From contig JAFXPV010000061.1 in assembly GCA_017527625.1 (NCBI GenBank), forward strand, positions 1-17,407: a stretch of DNA of 17,407 bases, read 5' to 3'. The notes beneath the pieces were generated by a model. The model had not been told where the DNA came from and ran no database searches. It saw only the letters and a list, made by a program, of their open reading frames with translations. Of the stretch, positions 7,859-14,710 are shown piece by piece (position 1 is the first letter of the stretch; every line of letters starts with the position of its first letter). The translations under genes were made by a program, and so were the position numbers. Origin of the DNA: Bacteroidales bacterium. GTDB taxonomy: Bacteria > Bacteroidota > Bacteroidia > Bacteroidales > UBA932.

Positions 7859-9091
7859 TTACTTCTTAGAAACTTTTACAATCGGCGGTTCTCCGAAATC
7901 CCTCCAGATCTTCTCAGCCTTGGTGGGAGTCATCATACCGTCATAGGCATAGAACCTGTACTTGAGGGTATAGGTACGGTTGGCCTTGAGTTTCCAGTCA
8001 GTGTTCTTGGTGGGCACGAAGTTCATATAGACGTCGCCGCGGCCGCCGTTCTGCTGTTCGTTCCAGATACGGATGGGCTCGGGATAGTTGAAGTCATCGG
8101 GATGGCACATATAGAGCAGACCAGCGACATTGTTGCCGACACCGGTACCGCCGTTGGTGTAGAGCCAGCGGCCGGTGGTATTGTCAATCTGCTGACGGGT
8201 CTTGCCCTCAGAGCTCATCATCTCGACGTTGTCCTTAGTCCATACTGCATTGGCGCGGAAGCCGAGGCCGGCATAGCGGTACTCCTTGAGAGTAACGGGC
8301 TTGCTGCCGGGAGTCAGTTCAGACTCGAAGTCCCAGAGATAGCCGTCTCCTACGTTGTAGACTTTGACCTTCCAGATTTCACGCATTGCAGTCCTTTCAC
8401 CGGCATCAGTGAAAACGATGTGGTTGAGGGATGCGTTGAAACCTGAGAATACGTCACCTTCGTAAAGAGCCTCGACAGCTTCGGGACGTACAGTGCCCTG
8501 ACGCTCAACGAGGTTCCAGCAGTCATAAACCTGGCCGTCGTACATCAGCTTGGTCCAGGGGTTCCAGATGCCGTAGTGGTGACGGTGGTCACGAGGCTGG
8601 ATGTTGGTCAGCACGAAACCTGAAGGAGTGTATGCAGGGTGGATGTAACCGCCGCGGTTGAAGACAGGGTCTACGCCTTCGGGAGACTGATTGATGGCGA
8701 AGTTATACTTCAGCACATCCTTGCCGCTCTTCTTGAGGACTACAGCCTTGTCGTCCATAACGGCTTTCATCTTGCTGTCAGCTTTCTTGGCCCTGACCTT
8801 CTTGGCAACATAGGTGCGGATCTGGCCGGGAGCTGTGTTGCCCGACAGGATGAAGAACAGTTCTGCTTTCTTTCCGTCAAGGACTACCTGGCAGGGAGTA
8901 GCCACTTCGCCGCCGTTGGTGGTCTCATAGAGTTCGACTGCAAATTTGTCCTTGAGTTTCAAAGATGAAACGTCAGCTGTCACGACGCAGTCGGTACGGT
9001 CGTATTTGCCTGCGTTGACTGAGATGTTGACCGATGCTCCGAATGAGAGTACCGGGATGAGGAGAGATAAAAGTATTAATTTTAATTTCAT
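7859..9091 (-). CDS. DUF6807 ('PmoA-like') exported protein
   Basis: A 410-residue protein with a Sec signal peptide (hydrophobic residues 4-17, probable cleavage after FGA19) and a predicted beta-rich body. It matches the DUF6807 family, often labelled 'PmoA', by the segment GGYIHPAYTPSG (147-158) followed by PRDHRHHYGIW (166-176), which is dense in Asp and His and may form a metal or substrate site, and by KEYRYAGLGFRA (269-280). The 'methane oxygenase' wording attached to this family should not be taken as function: there is no methane-oxidation context. It starts 2 nt after the stop of the Tat oxidoreductase gene and ends 6 nt before the lipoprotein oxidoreductase gene, so all three are probably made together and work outside the cytoplasm. 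The reaction is not known to me; glycoside-related activity is inferred from association with Gfo/Idh/MocA proteins. Confidence 0.85.
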   Translation of the reverse strand: MKLKLILLSLLIPVLSFGASVNISVNAGKYDRTDCVVTADVSSLKLKDKFAVELYETTNGGEVATPCQVVLDGKKAELFFILSGNTAPGQIRTYVAKKVRAKKADSKMKAVMDDKAVVLKKSGKDVLKYNFAINQSPEGVDPVFNRGGYIHPAYTPSGFVLTNIQPRDHRHHYGIWNPWTKLMYDGQVYDCWNLVERQGTVRPEAVEALYEGDVFSGFNASLNHIVFTDAGERTAMREIWKVKVYNVGDGYLWDFESELTPGSKPVTLKEYRYAGLGFRANAVWTKDNVEMMSSEGKTRQQIDNTTGRWLYTNGGTGVGNNVAGLLYMCHPDDFNYPEPIRIWNEQQNGGRGDVYMNFVPTKNTDWKLKANRTYTLKYRFYAYDGMMTPTKAEKIWRDFGEPPIVKVSKK

Positions 9092-9093
9092 AG

Positions 9094-10467
9094 TTAAGCG
9101 ATGTTATAAGGGGCACGCATCGGACGTGAAAGCATTGAGTTGGCTTCGTCGTCGTTGATGAATCTTTCTTTGATGGGATCCCAGTAGAGTTTGCGATGCA
9201 GGTGCATTGCGATGAACTGGAGCAGGCAGACGGCGCAAGAGCGGTGTGCGATCTCGGCAGGTGAAACTGTGAGGGCGCGGCTCTTTACGCAATCCAGGAA
9301 GTTACCGTGCTGGTCTTCACTCTTGTAGAGGTGAACTTCATTGGCTCCGAGAGGTTCGGTGATGATCTCTGAGCGTGAAGCCTGGAGGGCTGAAGAAGAA
9401 GTGTTCATCTTCGGGTCGCTCGGCAGAACGGTGTAGTTGCCGCGGCATACGAAGATCCAGCCGTCCGTTCCCTCGAAATAGATACCGTTGGGTTTTTCCT
9501 TTGAGTCGGTGCAACCTCTTACGATCACGCCGTCGGCATATTTCATCTCGGTATGGTACTCGCCGTGAACATCCCAGAGGCCGCTGTTGGCGAATTCAGC
9601 CTCACCGTAAACCTCAACGGGACCGGTGTACTCGGCACCCATTCCCCAGTGGGCGATATCGAAGTGGTGCACGCCCCAGCCGGTGATCATACCGGCGCCG
9701 AACTGCTCGCAACGGAGCCAACCCGGACGGCCGTAGCATTTCTGCGGGTGTACGCGGTCTTCAGTATAGTAAACGTAAGGAGTTGAGCCGAGCCATTTCT
9801 CGTAGTTGAATCCTGCAGGAACGGGCATTTCTTCGGTCCTTCCACCTGCCGGGTCGCCGGGAAGACGGACCTCGACGAGTTTCAGCTTACCGATACGGCC
9901 GCTGCGCACGAATTCGCAGGCCATACGGAACTGCTCGCCTGAACGCTGCTGTGAACCGAGCTGGAACACACGGCCTGAAGCGTTGACTGCGTTACTCATC
10001 AGACGGCCCTCTTCTACAGTGAGGGAAGTCGGTTTCTCAAGATAGATATCCTTGCCTGCGCGAACTGCGTCGATGGCGATCTTCGCGTGCCAGTGGTCGG
10101 GGGTGCAGACTACTACTGCATCGATGTCCTTGTTTGCGAGGAGGTCCTCATAGTCGGCATAAACTGTAGCCTCGGGGCGTTTCCAGCCTCTGCGCTCGTA
10201 GAAGTTTTTAACAAGGGTCTTGGCATCCTGGGCGCGGTGGGCGTCAAGGTCGCAGACTGCGATCATATGGGCCTGTTCGAACTTCATAATACCGGGCATA
10301 TCGAAGCCCTGGCTCTGACGGCCGGTGCCGATAGCGCCGACATTGATTCTCTCAGAGGGAGCGTTGGCACCGAAAACGTGAGAAGGCACGATTGAAGGCG
10401 CAACGATGAGGCCTGCGCCAGTCAATGCGGTGCTCTTCAAGAATTTACGTCTAGAAATATCAGTCAT
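9094..10467 (-). CDS. Tat-exported Gfo/Idh/MocA family oxidoreductase
   Basis: A 457-residue NAD(P)-dependent oxidoreductase of the Gfo/Idh/MocA family, carrying a twin-arginine signal (SRRKFLK at residues 5-11, hydrophobic stretch to about 27, possible cleavage near residue 36). The Rossmann loop is VGAIGTGRQSQG (43-54), the family EKP motif is at E144-K145-P146, with K145 the presumed catalytic lysine, and GWGVHHFDIAHWG (263-275) supplies the conserved His/Asp. Tat export implies folding with its nucleotide bound before export, as in glucose-fructose oxidoreductase. Relatives include GH109-type and other sugar-active members, but no exact substrate can be assigned. It is the first gene of the three-gene operon, with a good promoter about 80 bp upstream, and is followed after 2 nt by the DUF6807 gene. 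Confidence 0.92.
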   Translation of the reverse strand: MTDISRRKFLKSTALTGAGLIVAPSIVPSHVFGANAPSERINVGAIGTGRQSQGFDMPGIMKFEQAHMIAVCDLDAHRAQDAKTLVKNFYERRGWKRPEATVYADYEDLLANKDIDAVVVCTPDHWHAKIAIDAVRAGKDIYLEKPTSLTVEEGRLMSNAVNASGRVFQLGSQQRSGEQFRMACEFVRSGRIGKLKLVEVRLPGDPAGGRTEEMPVPAGFNYEKWLGSTPYVYYTEDRVHPQKCYGRPGWLRCEQFGAGMITGWGVHHFDIAHWGMGAEYTGPVEVYGEAEFANSGLWDVHGEYHTEMKYADGVIVRGCTDSKEKPNGIYFEGTDGWIFVCRGNYTVLPSDPKMNTSSSALQASRSEIITEPLGANEVHLYKSEDQHGNFLDCVKSRALTVSPAEIAHRSCAVCLLQFIAMHLHRKLYWDPIKERFINDDEANSMLSRPMRAPYNIA

Positions 10468-10547
10468 GATTGTTAAGGTTAAAAAGGTTTATTGATAATT
10501 GTTGATTTATATCTGTATGTCCATTACAAAATGGCCCAAATTCCTTG

Positions 10548-10578
10548 TAAAGGTAGGAACTTAAAACAAGGAAAACAA
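10548..10578 (-). promoter_or_regulatory. Promoter of the Gfo/DUF6807/Gfo operon
   Basis: On the minus strand, TTG (10578-10576), 20 bp, then TACCTTTA (10555-10548). This fits the Bacteroidota primary sigma consensus TTTG...TAnnTTTG with one mismatch in the -7 box. It lies in the 131-bp gap between the double ABC ATPase stop and the Tat oxidoreductase start, giving a leader of about 75 nt that is AT-rich and has no obvious hairpin. It separates this operon from the upstream one. Confidence 0.7.
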
Positions 10579-10598
10579 GCCAAAAACTCACAAAAAAC

Positions 10599-12026
10599 TT
10601 AGTATTTGTGCAGTTCCAGGGTATTGTCGATGACTTTCGGCAGTTCTTCTGGAAAATGGGTGACGAAGAGCAGAGTCTTGTTCTCGTCCGAGCAGAAACG
10701 CTCGATGACTGTCTTGGCTGTCGCCCTGCAGCGGCGGTCCAGCCCCTGGAAGGGTTCATCCAGGATCAGCAGGTCCGGATCCTTGACAAATGCACGGGCC
10801 AGAAGCACCAGACGCTGCTCACCGCTCGACAATGTAGGAAACATCCTCGAGGCCAGCTTTCCGGCACCGAAAGCTTCCAAAAGCCCTCGGCCGGTTGCAA
10901 GAGCCTGCGCCCTGTCACAGCCCGCTCCTGCATAGCCGTCTGCAAAACCTCCGGCAACCACATCGACAGCCGGCAGGTTGTCGCTGAAGCCGCTGTGCAG
11001 CTCGCTGGACAGATAGCCTATGTGCTTCTTGATGTCCCAGATGCTCTCTCCGCTGCCCCTGCGCACGTCGAAAAGGGTCATATCCAGAGAGTATGCCTTG
11101 GGATTGTCGGCGCACACAAGGCTGAGCAGGGTGCTCTTGCCGCTGCCGTTGGGTCCGGTGACGTTCCAGGCTTCGCCCCTGCGTACCGTCCAGTCAAGTC
11201 CGCTGAAGACTGTCCTGTCCCCGTAAGAAATTGAAACATTCCTCATAACCACGGCATTCTCGTAAGAGACTTCCTTGCGGCTGCAGAACGGCAGCTGCGG
11301 CACCTCCGGCACATCTTCCTGCATTGCGGACGCAGCTGTCAAGGCCTCGCTGCGGGTATATCTGGGAGAGCAGACACCGTCCTTGAGAAAATACACGTGA
11401 GTCACCAGCCGCGGCACCATCCCAATGTCGGTAAAAGTCATAATGAAACTGACGCCCAGACGGTCTGACACAAGTTCCATAAGGCTGCAGAGCAGCTCCC
11501 GCGTCTGAGGGTCAAGCCCGATGAAGGGAGCTTCCAGCACCAGGACCTTCGGAGCGGAAAGCAGAGCTTTGGTCAGATGATACCTGCGCAGTTCGCCGGA
11601 AGAAAGCACCATCACCGTACGGTCGAGCAGAGGGCTCATACCGAGCAGGTCATATAGCTCCTGACGCCAGGCGTCGCTGACCGCCGGCTCCAGTGCAAGC
11701 AGGCTTCTCACCGAGACGCCGTTCTCTCGCTCCTGGGCGTGCCAGCGCTGCTGGTAATAGTAAGGAAATTCCGTCGTGCCGTAGGCCCCGTTGAAACGGA
11801 CTGTCTTCAGGGCTTTGTAGGTCTCGCCGCCGAGATTGTGCCTGAGGGTTCCCTCCCTGAGGTAGAAACCGCCCGAAAGCATCGAAACAAGGGTGCTCTT
11901 GCCGCTGCCGTTGTCGCCCACAAGGGCTACGTGCTCGCCCTGTGACAACTCGAAATCAACTGGGGCTGCCAGCCTTCTGAAAGGATTGGAGATTACTGCG
12001 GAACTCAGACGGATGAGGGGAGTCAT
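10599..12026 (-). CDS. Double ABC ATPase, ModF-like
   Basis: A 475-residue soluble protein with two ABC ATPase domains in tandem and no membrane segment, resembling ModF. Domain 1 has Walker A GDNGSGKST (37-45) and signature LSSGE (141-145), but its Walker B reads VLVLEA (161-166) instead of LDE, and the switch histidine is absent (IMTFTD near 195-200). Domain 2 is complete: GPNGSGKST (291-299), LSSGE (399-403), LLILDE (419-424) and H457. One nucleotide site is therefore probably non-hydrolytic. E. coli ModF has no settled role, and no molybdate transporter genes are nearby, so a molybdenum function should not be assumed. It starts 4 nt after the lolD-like gene, and its own downstream boundary is the promoter at 10548-10578. 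Confidence 0.87.
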   Translation of the reverse strand: MTPLIRLSSAVISNPFRRLAAPVDFELSQGEHVALVGDNGSGKSTLVSMLSGGFYLREGTLRHNLGGETYKALKTVRFNGAYGTTEFPYYYQQRWHAQERENGVSVRSLLALEPAVSDAWRQELYDLLGMSPLLDRTVMVLSSGELRRYHLTKALLSAPKVLVLEAPFIGLDPQTRELLCSLMELVSDRLGVSFIMTFTDIGMVPRLVTHVYFLKDGVCSPRYTRSEALTAASAMQEDVPEVPQLPFCSRKEVSYENAVVMRNVSISYGDRTVFSGLDWTVRRGEAWNVTGPNGSGKSTLLSLVCADNPKAYSLDMTLFDVRRGSGESIWDIKKHIGYLSSELHSGFSDNLPAVDVVAGGFADGYAGAGCDRAQALATGRGLLEAFGAGKLASRMFPTLSSGEQRLVLLARAFVKDPDLLILDEPFQGLDRRCRATAKTVIERFCSDENKTLLFVTHFPEELPKVIDNTLELHKY

Positions 12027-12030
12027 AGCA

Positions 12031-12672
12031 CTAAACGAAGCGTCCGTCTCGCATTTCGAGGCAGCGGTCGCTCAGACGGGCGAGGTCGCGGTCGTGAGTG
12101 ACGATGACGAAGGTCACGCCGTGGGTGTCGCGGATCTTGAAGAACAGGTTGTGCAGCTCTTCACGGGTCTTGCTGTCCAGATTGCCCGAAGGCTCGTCGG
12201 CGAATATCACAGAAGGAGAATTGACCAGCGCACGGGCGACCGCCACACGCTGCTGTTCGCCTCCGGAAAGCTGGGAAGGCTTGTGGTCGAGCCTTTCTCC
12301 GAGCCCGAGTTCCTCGAGCAGGGCCACTGCCTGGTCGGGATCCCTGCGGCCGGCGATCATAGCCGGAATCATCACGTTTTCCTTGGCGGTGAACTCCGGC
12401 AGCAGATGGTGGAACTGGAAGACGAAGCCTATCTTGCGGTTGCGGAACTCGGCCAGTTCTTTTTCGGACAAACTGAAGATGTCCTGACCGTCGATATATA
12501 CTTTTCCGGCGTCCGGCACATAGAGGGAACCGAGAATCTGGAGCAGTGTGCTCTTCCCCGCACCGCTGGCGCCGACGATGCTGATGACCTCGCGGTCCTC
12601 GGCCGTGAAGTCGATGCCCTTGAGCACCTTCAGGGCGCCGAAACTCTTTTCTATGCCTGTTGCCTGGATCAT
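12031..12672 (-). CDS. lolD: LolD-type ABC transporter ATP-binding protein
   Basis: A 213-residue single-domain ABC ATPase of the LolD/MacB group. LolD powers release of lipoproteins from the inner membrane through LolC/LolE. Walker [10 protein letters not shown] (34-42), Q-loop with the LolD-typical [18 protein letters not shown] (Q86), signature LSGGE (135-139), Walker B VIFADE (155-160) with PSGNLD, and H193 are all intact. No FtsX-like permease gene is adjacent, so the partner must be encoded elsewhere. MacB-like or FtsE-like alternatives are possible, but the Q-loop favours LolD. It starts 28 bp after the priA stop and is followed 4 nt later by the double ATPase gene. Confidence 0.87.
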   Translation of the reverse strand: MIQATGIEKSFGALKVLKGIDFTAEDREVISIVGASGAGKSTLLQILGSLYVPDAGKVYIDGQDIFSLSEKELAEFRNRKIGFVFQFHHLLPEFTAKENVMIPAMIAGRRDPDQAVALLEELGLGERLDHKPSQLSGGEQQRVAVARALVNSPSVIFADEPSGNLDSKTREELHNLFFKIRDTHGVTFVIVTHDRDLARLSDRCLEMRDGRFV

Positions 12673-12700
12673 ACCGCGACAAAAATACTAAAAAAACGGA

Positions 12701-14710
12701 TTAATACGGGTCGACGTCGACTACTATGTCCACCGGCGGCTTCATAAATGTGCGAAGATCTTCAACCAGGGCCGCCACACGCTTCTTCGCCGCCCTGGCC
12801 GAGGCATTCTTGGCCAGCTTGACCCAGAACACCGTGATGAAGTAGCCTTGTATCTTGTTGACTGCAGGAGTCATCGGCCCCATAAACTCTATGTCCGGCA
12901 TTCCGGACAGGCGGGACTTGATCTCACCTGCCATAGTGAACACGCGGCCTTCGTACCTGTCACGCACAGTCAGGGAAACCAGACGGACGTACGGAGGGAA
13001 GGCGAAAGCGCTGCGCTGTGCGAGCAGGGTGTCACTGTCGTACCGGCCTGCCGCAGCATCCCTCAGCACGGGATAATCGCTCTGCCAGGTCTGGATGACG
13101 AAACTGCCGCCTGCGCCGCGGCGGGCTGCGCGTCCCTTGAGCTGCGAGAGCAGCTGGAGGGCTTTTTCGTCACAGCGGAAATCCTGCATACTGACGATGG
13201 TATCGACGTTGGTCACTGCGACCAGGGTCAGGTTGGCGAAATCGAAGCCCTTCGTAATCATCTGGGTGCCGACCATTATATCGATGTCTCCGCTGCGGAA
13301 GCCCTCGAGGATCTTCTTCTCCTCCCTGGCAGATGCCGTCACGTCCGCATCGAAGCGGGCCACGACTGCATCCGGGAACAGCTGCTGCAGCTCTTCCTCG
13401 AGCTTCTCGGTGCCTGCGCCGCGCAGGGTCAGTCCTTCGCTGCCGCAATTGCCGCAAACGGGCTCATAGGGCGTCTGATATCCGCAGTAATGGCAGCTCA
13501 GCATATTCTTGAACTTATGGTAGCTGAGGGCTACGTTGCACGACGGGCAGCGGGGCACCCAGCTGCACTGCGGGCATTGCACGTAGGAAGAATATGAACG
13601 GCGCGAGCGGAAAACCATTATCTGTTCCTTGCGGTCGAGGGCGGCGCGCATCATATTCACCAGTTTCATCGAGAATGAGCCTTTGACATCGTGGGCCTTC
13701 CAGGCCCGGTTCATATCGATGACCACTGTCTTGATGTCCGGCTCGCCATAGTACCTCTCCTTGAGCTCGACGAGACCGTACTTGCCGGTGCGGGCGTTGT
13801 AGATGGACTCCAGCGACGGCGTCGCGCTGCCGAGCAGGATGTCGGCGTGGTGGAACAGCCCGAACATCACGGCCAGGTCCCGGCCGTGGTAGCGGGGTGC
13901 CGGATCGGTCTGTTTATATGAGCCGTCGTGCTCTTCGTCGACCACCACCAGCCCGACGTCACGGTGTGGCAGGAGAAGGGCCGAGCGGGTACCGAGCATA
14001 ATGTATGGGCTGTCGCCGGATACTATCTTGTCGTAGATATCCTTCCGGACCGCAGGGGTCTGCCTGGAGTGCCATATCAGCAGCCTGTCGCCGAAGGCGG
14101 CGCCGAGGCGGTCTTCGAGCTGCCTGGACATAGCTATCTCCGGCACCAGGCAGAGCACTCCCCTGCCCTTTTCCAGAGTGGTCCGTGCCAGCGCCATATA
14201 TATCTCTGTCTTGCCGGCTGCGGTCACTGCATCCAGCAGTACGGTTTTCATACCACCGGCGAAATTATCAACAATGGCGTCAAGAGCTTCCTGCTGAGCC
14301 GCAGAAAGGACTGCCTCAGGACAACTTTCATACTTCGGGAGTTTCTTGCGCAGGCTGCGTTTCTTCTCGACCTGTTTGAAGAACTGGGCAGGGCAGGCGC
14401 TTTTGAAGACCTCCCCGAGGGTACACAGGTAGTAATCAGCTATGCTCCTCCAGAAATCCATCTGGGCTGCGCTTATCACAGGCAGTTCCGACTTCAGCTC
14501 GTCTATCTCGCGCACTGTGTCAGGGTCCAGACCGGCCGGCAGCGCTCCCTTTCGGCTCACCACCGCCAGATAGCGCCGTCCGTGGAAAGTCACTGCCACC
14601 CAGCTGCCGACTCCTACGGCATCCTGCAGGGGCGGGGGCAGGTAATAGCTGGCCTCCCCGGCAAGCCGGAGCGGCAGAATCACATCCACGCAAATTCTGT
14701 CAGCGGTCAT
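12701..14710 (-). CDS. priA: Primosomal protein N' (PriA helicase), short and divergent
   Basis: Superfamily 2 DNA helicase that restarts collapsed replication forks by loading the replisome. The order is: N-terminal 3'-DNA-binding domain (VDVILPLRLAG...VGVGSWVAVTF, residues 8-42), helicase lobe 1 with DEEHD (258-262), a zinc region with all eight cysteines (C379, C382, C388, C391, C406, C409, C419, C422), lobe 2 with GTQMITKGFDF (481-491), and the C-terminal domain. At 669 residues it is shorter than E. coli PriA (732) and than Bacteroides relatives; the loss is mainly between the N-terminal domain and the helicase core. Several motifs depart from consensus: Walker A AVTAAGKT (161-168) instead of GVTGSGKT or GVTSSGKT, SRRSY (369-373) instead of NRRGY, and GRAAR (526-530) instead of GRAGR. 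The start ATG overlaps the upstream stop by one base (TGATG), indicating translational coupling. Confidence 0.94.
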   Translation of the reverse strand: MTADRICVDVILPLRLAGEASYYLPPPLQDAVGVGSWVAVTFHGRRYLAVVSRKGALPAGLDPDTVREIDELKSELPVISAAQMDFWRSIADYYLCTLGEVFKSACPAQFFKQVEKKRSLRKKLPKYESCPEAVLSAAQQEALDAIVDNFAGGMKTVLLDAVTAAGKTEIYMALARTTLEKGRGVLCLVPEIAMSRQLEDRLGAAFGDRLLIWHSRQTPAVRKDIYDKIVSGDSPYIMLGTRSALLLPHRDVGLVVVDEEHDGSYKQTDPAPRYHGRDLAVMFGLFHHADILLGSATPSLESIYNARTGKYGLVELKERYYGEPDIKTVVIDMNRAWKAHDVKGSFSMKLVNMMRAALDRKEQIMVFRSRRSYSSYVQCPQCSWVPRCPSCNVALSYHKFKNMLSCHYCGYQTPYEPVCGNCGSEGLTLRGAGTEKLEEELQQLFPDAVVARFDADVTASAREEKKILEGFRSGDIDIMVGTQMITKGFDFANLTLVAVTNVDTIVSMQDFRCDEKALQLLSQLKGRAARRGAGGSFVIQTWQSDYPVLRDAAAGRYDSDTLLAQRSAFAFPPYVRLVSLTVRDRYEGRVFTMAGEIKSRLSGMPDIEFMGPMTPAVNKIQGYFITVFWVKLAKNASARAAKKRVAALVEDLRTFMKPPVDIVVDVDPY

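Noticed and set aside
7859..9091. Methane oxygenase subunit (PmoA) as a functional call
   Set aside because: The name is a family label only; the protein is a soluble exported protein with a different motif set and no methane-oxidation neighbours.
10599..12026. Molybdate transport ATPase as a firm function
   Set aside because: ModF similarity is general, no modABC genes are nearby, and the first ATPase domain is altered.
12680..12687. Minus-strand TATTTTTG, a perfect -7 consensus match before lolD
   Set aside because: It ends only about 7 nt before the lolD ATG, which would leave almost no leader, and there is no TTG at the right distance; probably chance in an AT-rich gap.
12710..12721. 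12-bp palindrome gtcgacgtcgac
   Set aside because: It encodes the VDVD residues at the C-terminus of PriA, and repeated Val-Asp codons explain it; no operator-like context.
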